Shown: positions 1 through 6,861, numbered from the stretch's first letter. The stretch: 9,204 nt of DNA from an uncultured Paracoccaceae bacterium (GCA_937916485.1 CALFSV010000208.1:1-9204), one strand, 5' to 3'. Notes: generated by a model from the sequence alone, not told the origin. Numbers and translations: made by a program.

Positions 1-41
1 AGGACCACAGGAACAATCGGGCTTTCGAAATCTGTCGTCAT
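1..41 (-). CDS. 5' end of an unidentified minus-strand gene (partial)
   Basis: An ATG at 41-39 on the minus strand opens a frame that runs off the left edge and reads MTTDFESPIVPVV. A purine-rich GAGAGG lies about five bases upstream, a plausible ribosome binding site. Thirteen codons are too few to name a product. It begins about 20 bases outside the right end of the IS3 element, so it is either the neighbouring gene or part of another element. It is reported because start and ribosome binding site agree; it could still be chance. Confidence 0.3.
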   Translation of the reverse strand, partial: MTTDFESPIVPVV

Positions 42-61
42 GTTAACCTCTCAAGTGACGT

Positions 62-82
62 GCCTCTATAGGGTGGTCCGGT
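62..82 (+). repeat. Right terminal inverted repeat of the IS3 element
   Basis: This 21-base block matches the reverse complement of 2577-2597 at 13 of 21 positions. The best-conserved run is GTGGTCC. It lies just beyond the orfB stop codon, where an IS3 right end is expected. Confidence 0.65.
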
Positions 83-89
83 TTGATTA

Positions 90-263
90 TTAGTGCATCG
101 TGGGTCTCCGGTCCATTAGAACGATGCTTTCGTGCGCAGGCACACGATGGCCCAACGAGCTGTGTGGCCTGATGGTGTTGTAGTGAATGCGCCATTGCTC
201 GAACAGGATTTGGGCCTCACGCAGACTGTAAAAGATTTCGCCGTCCAGCAGTTCGTCGCGGAA
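90..263 (-). pseudogene. IS3-family transposase OrfB, C-terminal fragment
   Basis: Read on the minus strand, this block starts FRDELLDGEIFYSLREAQ, continues through a FEQWRIHYNT and RPHSSLGHR region, and ends RRPTMH with stop TAA at 92-90. These are the hallmark C-terminal blocks of IS3-family DDE integrases, with the HYN..RPHSSLG motif just after the catalytic Glu. The fragment has no start of its own; it continues the orfB that begins at 2255. Between the last IS3 codons on the other side (EYIRCDN, ending near 1706) and FRDELL here, about 40 codons are absent. Those codons normally hold the third catalytic residue in a WENG-type motif. The product is therefore inactive. Confidence 0.88.
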
Positions 264-265
264 TT

Positions 266-1495
266 TCCAAACACCGACATGAGGTGCTTATTGCTGTCCC
301 TGGCAGGAGCTGGCGGCGGCGTTTGACCATCACCAACAGTACCGACGACTTCCTACGGCTGATCGCGATCTTGCGGGAGTCTGGCCTGCCGGTCCGGATC
401 GGATTTGAGGCCACGGGCAACTATCATCGCGTGCTGATGTATCATCTGGGCGTCGCTAGTTTTGACCTGAAGCTGGTGTCGTCGGTTGCCTTAGCCCGCA
501 CGCGAGAGGCGCTGCACAACAGCTGGGATAAGAATGATCCGGAAGATGCTAAGGTCATTTTGCACATGCTGCAAATCGGAGATCTGCAGATCTTTCAGGA
601 CCCGATGGTGGCTGGTAGGAACGACATTCAAGAATTGTCCAAGGCCCAAGATGCAGTGTCGCGGGCCAAGACCGCGCTCTGGCACCGCATCTTGATCCAT
701 TACCTGCCGCTTTACTTTCCGGAAGCCGATCGTTTCCGTCGCAGCTCGCGCACAGATTGGTTTCTAGCCTTCCTCGAGATGTTCCCGTCACCGCAAATGA
801 TCTTGGCCCTGACCAAGGAGGAGTCTATTAAGGCGGCTTGGGAGGTGGTCGGACGCAAGGTCGAGAAGTCTCTGATGTTGTCAGATATTTACGAAACGGC
901 AAAGATGTCAGCCGGGTTGCCCGTGTCGCCTAATTCGGACGCCATCCGAATGTTCCGCATGATGCTAGCCGAAAGGCGAAGCCTGATCCGGCAGCGCAAC
1001 GCTATTGAAGACAGGGCAGTCGAACTGCTAAGTGCGAGCGCTGATTACCAACAACTGCGCATCATTCCCGGCATCGGGCCGATCAATGCCCTCACCATTT
1101 TGGCAGAGGCGGGCGATTTGCGCCGGTTCCGCCGTCACCGGCAGTTTCTGAAGTTCTGCGGCATGAATCTGGCAACCGTTCAGTCCAGCATGTTCCGCGG
1201 CCGCAGCAAGATTTCCAAGTATGGTAATGCCCGCTTGCGGTGCACCTTATGGCTGGCAGGACAGACTGCGGTCCTGAAGAAGACCAACAGTTTCCGCGAT
1301 AAATTCGAGCGTTACATCGCCCAAGATCGCCACAACCCGGATTTGCGGCGCAAGGCCTACACCGCCATCGCCGCAAAGATGGCGCCCACCATTCAGGCCG
1401 TGATCAAATCCGGCGAACCCTATCGCCCCTTCTTCGAAGGTGTGAGCCCAGACGGAAGGACCCCTCTTTGTAAAGCGATGGAGGCAGGTTCCTGA
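266..1495 (+). pseudogene. IS110-family transposase, N-terminally truncated
   Basis: This frame encodes a DEDD recombinase of the IS110 family, which recombines circular element DNA with a target under RNA guidance. Counting from a GTG at 284, the second catalytic acid is Glu42 in GFEATGNYH, and Asp85 and Asp88 lie in KNDPEDAK. A C-terminal Transposase_20-type region follows, with IIPGIGPINALTILAEAG and a conserved Ser-containing SKISKYGNARLR block. The frame is open upstream to about 266, where it reads SKHRHEVLIAVPG. This fits the end of a GIDVSKH-type first motif whose Asp and start codon have been replaced by IS3 sequence. The GTG at 284 has no convincing ribosome binding site and is probably not the original start. 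Without the first Asp the enzyme should be inactive. The rest of the frame is intact, which suggests recent damage. Confidence 0.85.
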
Positions 1496-1705
1496 CCTCG
1501 TAGATAATGTTCGGGCCTTCTGCTTGGGATTTAGGTTCTCGTCTTGAGGACGGTGAGCAGGGCAATCGGGACTATCCTGTATTTGCTATGGAAGAGACCA
1601 CTTCTTGACGGCGGAGCCCGCCTGGGCAACCATCTCAAGGGTATCCGGCCGCTCGGCTGCCCCGTGATCTGACGCCCTAAACCGCGTTTCGTTCCAAAGC
1701 TAGGA
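1496..1705. other. Non-coding right end of the IS110 element
   Basis: About 210 bases between the transposase stop and the junction with IS3 orfB contain no convincing gene. A short perfect hairpin is visible at 1610-1622 (GGCGG, three-base loop, CCGCC), without a following T-run. In IS110-type elements the guide RNA is usually encoded upstream of the transposase, a part missing here; in IS1111-type elements it lies downstream. Because the left end is lost, the subtype cannot be decided from subterminal repeats. Confidence 0.5.
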
Positions 1706-2255
1706 CGTTGTCGCACCTGATGTATTCTGGTGGCCAGCGCAGGATGAACAGGTCCGTCAAAGTGTCCAGCACATCGGTCGAGTTGAGCTTGCGATCGACG
1801 CGTATCATGAGCGCCTCCTTGGTGTATTCGCCGATAATGTTGAGCGTCCGATAGACCTGGCCATCAGCGGTGCGATCCTGAACGAAGTCATAGAATAAGA
1901 CATGGTTGGACCGCTCCGGCCTGAGCCGAACGCAAGACCCATCTTTCAGCCAAGGCCGCCCCTTATTTCTTTGCTTTTGCGGAACCTTCAGCCCTTCGCG
2001 TCGCCAGATACTCGCGACACGCTTGTGGTCCACGTGCCAGCCAGCGTTGTTTAGCAAACCCGCCACCATACGATAGCCATAACGGCTATACTTTTCGGCC
2101 AGTTCAATGATGTCGTCGGTCAGCCGCTTTTCATCGGCCCGGACCTGCGGCACCTTGCGCTGCGTGGATCGGTGTTGCCCACGCGTGCGGCAGGCGCGAA
2201 GTTCAGACACGCCAGGCTCCTGCCGCACATGGTCGATGCATTTCCGGCGGCGCAA
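1677..2255 (-). pseudogene. IS3-family transposase OrfB, N-terminal part
   Basis: The frame begins at a TTG (2255) and overlaps nothing of orfA except its frameshift zone; it is in the -1 frame relative to orfA, as usual for IS3 elements that make an OrfAB fusion by ribosomal frameshifting. It shows the HTH_21-type block (DDIIELAEKYSRYGYRMV, HVDHKRVASIWRREGL) and then the integrase core. The first catalytic Asp is in FYDFVQD and the second in EYIRCDN. The last nine residues (VLALERNAV) and the stop come from inserted IS110 DNA. The frame resumes at 263-90. Some residues differ from what I recall as the family consensus, so decay may have begun before the insertion. Confidence 0.85.
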
Positions 2256-2260
2256 AGGGC

Positions 2261-2539
2261 TCAGAAGTTTCCCAGTTCCGCCTCGGTCAGAATGAACGTG
2301 TTCAACGTCAAGTCTGATACAGCGAGCGGCAACCTTTGGTTCTCTTTCCCAAGCTCTTTCAGTCGAGCGAGTTGATACCTGCCCATCCCGCCATCGAGCT
2401 TACGCCACCTGTAGAACGTCCGCTGTGTCACGCCGATCTGGCGCACGGCCTCCGCGACCGTCATTCCTTGTCCTTGCAGAACGTCAACTTGCCGAAGCTT
2501 CAATACAATCTCTTCGGGATCCTCTCGTTTCCCACCCAT
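2261..2539 (-). CDS. IS3-family transposase OrfA
   Basis: This 92-residue protein is the DNA-binding subunit of an IS3-type transposase. It has an N-terminal HTH_8-type helix-turn-helix (GMTVAEAVRQIGVTQRTFYRWRK, about residues 25-48). A leucine-rich, coiled-coil-like segment follows (RLKELGKENQRLPLAVSDLTL), normally used for multimerisation. The start MGGKREDPEEIV is a standard IS3 OrfA beginning. The stop lies just before the orfB frame, within the expected frameshift region. OrfA looks intact, but without a complete OrfB it cannot transpose the element; it could still bind the ends and act as an inhibitor. A proline in the leucine-rich part hints at mild decay. Confidence 0.88.
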   Translation of the reverse strand: MGGKREDPEEIVLKLRQVDVLQGQGMTVAEAVRQIGVTQRTFYRWRKLDGGMGRYQLARLKELGKENQRLPLAVSDLTLNTFILTEAELGNF

Positions 2540-2576
2540 CGCTGATCCTCCATTTGTGGGACATTCTATCCCAGTT

Positions 2577-2597
2577 AGTGGACCACTTTCAGGGGGC
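2577..2597 (-). repeat. Left terminal inverted repeat of the IS3 element
   Basis: On the minus strand this block contains CCCCCTGAAAGTGGTCCACT, a typical IS3-subgroup end. It pairs imperfectly (13 of 21) with 62-82. It lies about 40 bases upstream of the orfA start. Confidence 0.7.
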
Positions 2598-2805
2598 TAC
2601 TCCAGGCGTCCGGATCAAACCATACCGTCAGGTTGCCAAGCTTCCTTTTATTGGCGCCAGTTCGTGACCCGGAGCTTCGTTTCCAGGATTTTGTTCCGCC
2701 ATAACGCATTGAGCTTGAACGCAATCACTCGATTCTATCGTCAAATCGGATGAACTGCTACGATGCAGAGGATCGTCGTGCAACAATGTCACTCTGGGCT
2801 GAGGC
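2598..2805. other. Intergenic region between the IS3 end and the glycosyltransferase
   Basis: About 200 bases downstream of the minus-strand export operon hold no gene I can support. A short imperfect hairpin occurs just after the glycosyltransferase stop, around TGAGGCTCA near 2797-2805, but it has no T-run and is a poor terminator candidate. Frames crossing this stretch on either strand lack recognisable motifs. Confidence 0.5.
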
Positions 2806-3720
2806 TCAGACCCGGCCCAAAATGACGGCGATCCAGAGCGCGATGGTGCCCAGGCTGGTCTGGCGCCGGATCCGAGCCTGACGCAGCAGCGCGATCCTTT
2901 GGAACAGTGGCAGGCCGCGCCCATCGCGAAACGCCTCGAGCAGGGGACGGTTTTCCGGGGTAAGATGGTCGATCACCGGAACCAGGCTTTCCACGGTTTT
3001 TCTGTTCCAGGTTGAAAAATGGCCACCCATCACCATTTGAAAGCGGAGGACTCGGGCCCGGACCGAGCGGTTGGCCCCGAAGAGATTGTCGTCATGCTGC
3101 CGGTAAAGGACCTGCGGCTCGGGATCGTAGATCACTTCGGCCCCGGTGCCTGTCATGATCTGATAGGCCCACCAGTCATGGAATATGATATTATTCGCAT
3201 AGGGGCGTGCGTCCAACAGGCCCGGCAATGCGGCCCGGGTCAGCACCATGGTGTTGCCGCCCGCGATATTCTGCACCAGCGCGTTCCCAAAACTCGCGCC
3301 GCGGGTGTAAGAGAGGGTGGCACCAGTCTTCTTCAGGACTTCGTTCACCAGAGTGGTCCGTCCGCAGACCATCGCCGGGTGATCCGGTTCTGGCATTTGA
3401 GCAACCGCGCGGGAGAGCTTTCCGGGTAGCCAGACATCATCCTGATCGGCAAAGGCGAAATAGGCGGCGTCGCCCACATGGCTGAGCAGGGACAGGAAAT
3501 TCCGGGCAACCCCCTGCTGCGGCCCCGCGACGAGGCGAATGTGGCGCTCGGGATTAAGGGCGGCGAAATCGCAGATCATTTGGGGGCTGGCATCGGTCGA
3601 GCCGTCATCCGAGGCGATCAGCGCCCAGTCCTCATGGGTCTGGGCGAGGAGGCTGTCGAGCTGGGCCTGCAGGAAGCGCTCTCCGTTATAGAGCGCCATG
3701 AGGATCGCGACCTTAGCCAT
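2806..3720 (-). CDS. Family 2 glycosyltransferase (capsule/polysaccharide assembly)
   Basis: The protein should transfer a sugar from a nucleotide donor to a growing glycan at the cytoplasmic face. From Met at 3720 it is 304 residues. The GT-A start is clear: VAILMALYNGERFL at residues 4-17 and SDDGSTD at 37-43. The metal-binding acidic motif DQDDVW is at 92-97, and an acceptor-side HDWW lies at 181-184. The DQDDVW plus HDWW pattern resembles rhamnosyl- and related transferases of O-antigen and capsule loci, but the sugar cannot be told from sequence. I chose 3720 rather than the upstream in-frame start at 3762 because MAKVAILMALYNG is a canonical beginning. Its ATG also overlaps the ATPase stop by eight bases, suggesting translational coupling. 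No transmembrane segment is clear; the C-terminus (TIALWIAVILG) is mildly hydrophobic and could associate with the membrane. Confidence 0.88.
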   Translation of the reverse strand: MAKVAILMALYNGERFLQAQLDSLLAQTHEDWALIASDDGSTDASPQMICDFAALNPERHIRLVAGPQQGVARNFLSLLSHVGDAAYFAFADQDDVWLPGKLSRAVAQMPEPDHPAMVCGRTTLVNEVLKKTGATLSYTRGASFGNALVQNIAGGNTMVLTRAALPGLLDARPYANNIIFHDWWAYQIMTGTGAEVIYDPEPQVLYRQHDDNLFGANRSVRARVLRFQMVMGGHFSTWNRKTVESLVPVIDHLTPENRPLLEAFRDGRGLPLFQRIALLRQARIRRQTSLGTIALWIAVILGRV

Positions 3721-4396
3721 GCGGCACCCAGTCGGGCAGGGTGCCAGCCATGGCGGTTTCATGCACTACGATGGCCTCTTCAACATCTTCATACCATTGC
3801 GCATGGCCGTTGATCATGACGATGCCAAGATCGCAGAGCTGTCGCATAAGGGGCATGGAGTGGGACACGATGAGCGCCGCACTTTCTCCGATCCGGTCCC
3901 GCATGACTTCTGCTGAGCGCGCCCGAAATGAGGCGTCCCCGACCGAAGCGACCTCGTCCACCAGATAGGTGTCGAATTTGATCCCCATAGAAAGGCCGAA
4001 GGCGAGCTTGGCGCGCATGCCGGCACTGTAGGTGCGAAACGGGGCGTGGAAATGCGGACCCAGCTCCGCGAAATCCTCGACAAAGGAGATTAACTCTTCG
4101 TTATCCACCCCATAAACGCGGCCCACGAAGCGAATATTCTGCGCGCCGGTTAGTTCCGGGTGGAACGATCCGGCAAAGCCGACCGGCCAGGAAATCGTTC
4201 CGTTCGAGGTGATCGAGCCGCTGTCAGGATCCTCAACGCCGGCCACCATCCGCAGCAGGGTCGATTTACCTGCACCGTTGCGCCCAAAGATCCCGACGGA
4301 TTTGCCCGAAGGAAAGGTCAGGTTCAGCCCATGCGCGACAGTCTTGGGCGAGCCTTTCACATAATAGGTTTTCCAAAGATCCCGGACTTCGATCAT
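3713..4396 (-). CDS. kpsT: Capsule polysaccharide ABC exporter ATPase (KpsT-like)
   Basis: This 227-residue protein is the cytoplasmic ATPase of an ABC-2 polysaccharide exporter; it powers passage of a lipid-linked glycan through a KpsM-type permease. All nucleotide-binding motifs are present. Walker A GRNGAGKST is at residues 38-46, the signature YSAGMRAKL at 123-131, Walker B YLVDE with Asp147 and Glu148, and the switch His179 in IVSHS. The short length, the WPVGF segment near 70-74 and the absence of a C-terminal carbohydrate-binding extension fit the KpsT/CtrD/BexA branch rather than the Wzt type. The start overlaps the upstream kpsE-like stop as ATGA (four bases), and the stop overlaps the glycosyltransferase start, so the three genes form a tight operon. 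The symbol is by family resemblance, not proven orthology. Confidence 0.92.
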   Translation of the reverse strand: MIEVRDLWKTYYVKGSPKTVAHGLNLTFPSGKSVGIFGRNGAGKSTLLRMVAGVEDPDSGSITSNGTISWPVGFAGSFHPELTGAQNIRFVGRVYGVDNEELISFVEDFAELGPHFHAPFRTYSAGMRAKLAFGLSMGIKFDTYLVDEVASVGDASFRARSAEVMRDRIGESAALIVSHSMPLMRQLCDLGIVMINGHAQWYEDVEEAIVVHETAMAGTLPDWVPHG

Positions 4397-5694
4397 CGCC
4401 GATCCTTGATCGCGTAGAAAATCAGTGTGCCGATGGTCCAGGACAAAAACATGAACAGCCCCAGAAGGCCCAGCAAGATCCAGCGTTGCGGATATGCTGC
4501 GCGTTCGGCAATTGTCGGGGAAATATAGGCCGCGAGGTAGCGGCTCTGCCGCTGTGCTTCGGTCAGGGCGCTTTCATAGGCAGCCCGGGCGGCGAAATAG
4601 CTTTGTTCGGCAAATTCGCGATCCACGGCCAGCCGTTCATATTCACCGACAAGCGTCGCATAATTCTCGCTTCCTGCCCCAGTTGAGGCATATTTCGCGC
4701 GCTCTTCTTCAATTCGGTCGCGGATGATCTGAACTCGATCATCCGCCTGATTGAGCCGCGGATCATTGCGCCCGGCACTGTCGGCCAATACATCATATTC
4801 GATCAGCGCGTCGGAAAGCTGTGCCTCAAGAGCGCTCAGCAGGCCGGTCTGCAATCCGATCTCGGCTTGCGGATCTACGATACGGTAGCGTGAGCGGTAT
4901 TCCGTCAGCGCTTGTCTTGCCTGCCGAAGCTGCTCCTGCGACCGATCGAGTTCCTCCCGGGCATAGCGGGTGGCATCTTCGCGGGCGATATCGCTGAACT
5001 CATTGATCATCTTGGAGCTGCTGGCGAAAATGGCTTGCGCGATTTCCTGCGCGTCTTCTGGGGTGAAGGCATGCACCCTGAGCTCAATCAGTCCGGTACC
5101 ACGGTCATAAAACACCTTGACCATCTGCCCCCAATATTCGGTCAGATCCTCGATCGTACCCTCGGGGTTATAGGCAAACCATGGATCTCTGTCATAGGGC
5201 TCGGAATAAATCCGGCGCAGATTCATCTCTACATCGAGTTGTCGGACAAGTCCCTGACTTTGGATGAACTCATACAGGATGTCTGCATCCGACGTGCTGC
5301 CCCCGCCAAGCGCCGAAAGCCCGCCCAGAATGTCGATGGCCGAGCTGATATCTTCGGTGCGCACGGCGAAGGCGGTTTGCGAGGTGAACTGATCTTCGGC
5401 CTTGGTGAACAGATACCAAGCCGCTACCACGAGCGGCAGCAAAACAAAGGCAAGGAAGCTGGCAAGAATGGCCAGATGGCGGCGATGTGGCTGGGCTGGG
5501 CCCGCCATGGGCTTGGAATGTGAGGCCGGGGTGCCTTGTCCTTGAAGACCGGCTTTCGCGGCAGCACCTGGCACTTTCTGCAGTCCCGCTGGCTGGCCCG
5601 GCTTCTCTTCGGGTTTAGCAGCTATGGCATGCTTGTCCTGCGCGGCTGGCTGAGCAGTTGATTTTTTTGGGGGGGTCTGATGGAACTTGGTCAC
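4393..5694 (-). CDS. kpsE: Capsule export inner-membrane protein (KpsE-like polysaccharide co-polymerase family)
   Basis: This 433-residue protein is a bitopic periplasmic adaptor that couples the inner-membrane exporter to the outer-membrane channel. The N-terminus (1-70) is a long Pro/Ala/Lys/Gln-rich cytoplasmic tail. A first membrane helix follows at about 73-96. The large periplasmic domain contains coiled-coil-prone heptads around ARYAREELDRSQEQLRQARQ and a second helical arm near DDRVQIIRDRIEEERAKY. A C-terminal helix lies at about 404-428 (WILLGLLGLFMFLSW), ending in IKDRR. The start used is GTG at 5694; AAGGA lies about 11 bases upstream, a slightly long spacing. An out-of-frame ATG at 5704 and a C7-A7 tract near codons 8-12 make the true start uncertain. 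The stop overlaps the ATPase start. This family is also called KpsE/CtrB/BexC. Confidence 0.9.
   Translation of the reverse strand: MTKFHQTPPKKSTAQPAAQDKHAIAAKPEEKPGQPAGLQKVPGAAAKAGLQGQGTPASHSKPMAGPAQPHRRHLAILASFLAFVLLPLVVAAWYLFTKAEDQFTSQTAFAVRTEDISSAIDILGGLSALGGGSTSDADILYEFIQSQGLVRQLDVEMNLRRIYSEPYDRDPWFAYNPEGTIEDLTEYWGQMVKVFYDRGTGLIELRVHAFTPEDAQEIAQAIFASSSKMINEFSDIAREDATRYAREELDRSQEQLRQARQALTEYRSRYRIVDPQAEIGLQTGLLSALEAQLSDALIEYDVLADSAGRNDPRLNQADDRVQIIRDRIEEERAKYASTGAGSENYATLVGEYERLAVDREFAEQSYFAARAAYESALTEAQRQSRYLAAYISPTIAERAAYPQRWILLGLLGLFMFLSWTIGTLIFYAIKDRR
5662..5675 (-). repeat. Double homopolymer tract (C7 then A7 on the coding strand) near the kpsE-like start
   Basis: On the plus strand seven T are followed by seven G; on the coding strand this is CCCCCCC then AAAAAAA, read as Thr-Pro-Pro-Lys-Lys. 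Long runs in two adjacent bases are unusual in this G+C-rich gene and can cause replication or transcription slippage. Confidence 0.9.
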
Positions 5695-5824
5695 GGCCTA
5701 GCATTTCCTTGGAGGATACCACGGCTATATCATCGATTAATAATGACGCAAATGCATACCGTTTATGTAAACCAGTGACGGGTTCGGCTTGCATCGGGAA
5801 CGGGTTTTCGCGCATCACCCTGTT
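5695..5824. promoter_or_regulatory. Divergent promoter region between the kpsE-like and kpsM-like genes
   Basis: These 130 bases separate two genes read outward, so promoters for both must lie here or inside the genes. The centre (about 5728-5770) is clearly A+T-rich. For the minus-strand operon a candidate -35 TTGCGT and -10 TATAGC are 16 bases apart on the minus strand. For the permease, a TTTATGTAAA stretch near 5761-5770 could contain a -10. ATCGAT and ATTAAT palindromes sit in the middle, but no known operator is recognised. The presence of promoters is inferred from gene orientation; the exact boxes are weak. Confidence 0.4.
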
Positions 5825-6622
5825 ATGAGTTTTTCCGCCCAAGGGCTGCATGCCCGCCGCTTCAAAACCTCGCGTACGGTGCTCGCGCTGATGCTGCGCG
5901 AGATGAGCACCTCCTATGGTCGTTCACCCGGGGGGTATCTCTGGGCTGTTCTCGAACCGGTCGGCGGATTGGCGGTGATGACGATTGCATTCTCGCTGGC
6001 GTTTCGATCCCCCGCCTTAGGAGACAACTTCCCGCTCTTCTACGCGACCGGCTATCTGCCGTTCATGATGTACTCAGATCTGGCGGCTAAGATCGGCCAG
6101 TCGATTCGATTTTCAAAACCGCTGCTGTTCTATCCAGCGGTTACTTTTGTCGATGCCATCATCGCCAGACTCCTGCTCAATGCACTGACGCATCTTATGG
6201 TGTTCTACATCCTCATGAGTGGTATCATGTTGGCCTTCGACACTGGCAATATTCTTAACTATCCGGCGATCCTAAACGCTCTGGGAATGGCGCTGGCGCT
6301 CGGATTGGGGATCGGTACCCTGAACTGCTTTCTGCTGATGCGCTTTCCGATCTGGGAGCAGGTCTGGGTGATCATAAGCCGACCACTATTCATTATTTCC
6401 GCTATTTTCTTTCTGTTCGAGAGCATCCCGCTGCCCTACCGCGACTACCTTTGGTATAACCCGCTGATCCATGTAACCGGAGAAATGCGGCGCGGTTTCT
6501 ATGCTACTTATGATGGAGCATATATCAACCCTCTTTACGTATACATGATTTCGGTGGTGGCGTTCACCATCGGGTTGATTTTCCTGAGTAGATATCACCG
6601 TGTACTCTTGAACAATCGATGA
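5825..6622 (+). CDS. kpsM: Capsule polysaccharide ABC exporter permease (KpsM-like, ABC-2 type)
   Basis: This is the membrane channel subunit partnering the KpsT-like ATPase. From ATG 5825 it is 265 residues, usual for KpsM/CtrC/BexB. The N-terminal cytoplasmic interface has LMLREMSTSYGRSPGGYLWA (about 22-41) followed by EP at 44-45, a signature of polysaccharide ABC-2 permeases. About six hydrophobic helices follow, beginning GGLAVMTIAFSLAF and ending MISVVAFTIGLIFL. Conserved late motifs include PLPYRDYLWYNPL and the ExxR..F region (GEMRRGFY). An upstream TTG in the same frame at 5789 would add 12 residues; ATG 5825 is preferred by family length, although no strong ribosome binding site precedes either. 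It is transcribed away from the kpsE/kpsT/glycosyltransferase genes, whereas KpsM and KpsT are usually co-directional. Confidence 0.92.
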   Translation: MSFSAQGLHARRFKTSRTVLALMLREMSTSYGRSPGGYLWAVLEPVGGLAVMTIAFSLAFRSPALGDNFPLFYATGYLPFMMYSDLAAKIGQSIRFSKPLLFYPAVTFVDAIIARLLLNALTHLMVFYILMSGIMLAFDTGNILNYPAILNALGMALALGLGIGTLNCFLLMRFPIWEQVWVIISRPLFIISAIFFLFESIPLPYRDYLWYNPLIHVTGEMRRGFYATYDGAYINPLYVYMISVVAFTIGLIFLSRYHRVLLNNR

Positions 6623-6799
6623 CGCGTATGACGTGCCAGTCGTTTCGCATGGGCAACACGACTCCTACGCAGGGGCCCTTTCAAGAATTGCCCCGACCAC
6701 CCCGATGGGATAAGAAACCGAGGAGAGACGCTCATTGGGCTTTGACAGTGACGCAGATGGCGTTTCTTTGATCTTCCTAACCGCGATGGCGGCGTCACC
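6623..6799. other. Region between the kpsM-like gene and the IS21 left end
   Basis: No recognised gene is present. On the minus strand a frame comes in from the IS21 side and ends at a stop at 6667-6665. Its codons from 6800 to 6665 read plausibly protein-like (for example SYPIGVVGAILERAPA). This could be the 3' end of a gene cut by the IS21 insertion, but no family is recognised and the opposite strand is also partly open. A six-base inverted repeat (AGTCGT at 6638-6643, ACGACT at 6658-6663) lies just after kpsM; it lacks a T-run. Confidence 0.3.
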
Positions 6800-6805
6800 T
6801 GTTGA

Positions 6806-6825
6806 TTTCCATCCAGAAGTGACCC
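6806..6825 (+). repeat. IS21 terminal repeat, copy 1
   Basis: This 20-base unit, TTTCCATCCAGAAGTGACCC, has a second copy that starts at 6840 (TTTCCATTGAGAATTGA) and whose CCC end resumes at 8232, after the inserted element. Multiple repeats of this kind at each end are the transposase binding sites of IS21 elements. Confidence 0.7.
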
Positions 6826-6839
6826 GGGTAGCGGCATAA

Positions 6840-6856
6840 TTTCCATTGAGAATTGA
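6840..6856 (+). repeat. IS21 terminal repeat, copy 2 (left half, split by insertion)
   Basis: TTTCCATTGAGAATTGA matches copy 1 up to TGA. The remainder (CCC) resumes at 8232, directly after a second TGA at 8229-8231. Joining the two at TGA restores a complete repeat unit of the same length as copy 1. Confidence 0.7.
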
Positions 6857-6861
6857 TGGGG

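Larger units (their letters stand above)
264..1705 (+). mobile_element. IS110-family element inserted in IS3 orfB, 5' end lost
   Basis: The block between the two IS3 halves contains an IS110-type transposase frame (to 1495) and about 210 bases of non-coding right end. On the right, IS3 coding stops matching after GACAACG (minus strand, near 1706). On the left, the frame joins IS3 sequence directly near 263/264, inside what should be the first catalytic motif. The untranslated left end, the start codon and the first catalytic Asp are missing. IS110-family elements do not make conventional terminal inverted repeats or target duplications, so boundaries come only from loss of IS3 homology and may be off by several bases. 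Confidence 0.8.
62..2597 (-). mobile_element. IS3-family insertion sequence, interrupted by an IS110-family element
   Basis: The two outer blocks form one IS3-type element read on the minus strand. Positions 1706-2597 carry the left end, orfA and the first two thirds of orfB. Positions 62-263 carry the orfB C-terminus and the right end. The two IS3 parts total about 1.09 kb; adding roughly 120 missing bases gives about 1.2 kb, a normal size for the family. Imperfect terminal inverted repeats are visible at both ends. No clear short target duplication is seen outside the repeats (ACG on the left, TACT on the right), so a flank may have been rearranged. The element cannot be autonomous because orfB is split and lacks its third catalytic acidic residue. 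Confidence 0.88.

Noticed and set aside
284..286. GTG as the true start of the first IS110 transposase
   Set aside because: The family's first catalytic motif lies upstream of this codon, the frame is open and homologous-looking back to about 266, and no ribosome binding site is visible.
4912..5523. Plus-strand open frame of 203 codons
   Set aside because: It is antisense to the kpsE-like gene, whose membrane helices, coiled coils and overlap with kpsT are convincing. The antisense translation shows no recognisable domain.
5615..5851. Minus-strand frame of 78 codons overlapping the kpsE start
   Set aside because: No domain is recognisable, and it overlaps both the divergent intergenic region and kpsE coding sequence. 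Only its internal ATG at 5704 is of interest, as part of the possible slippage switch.
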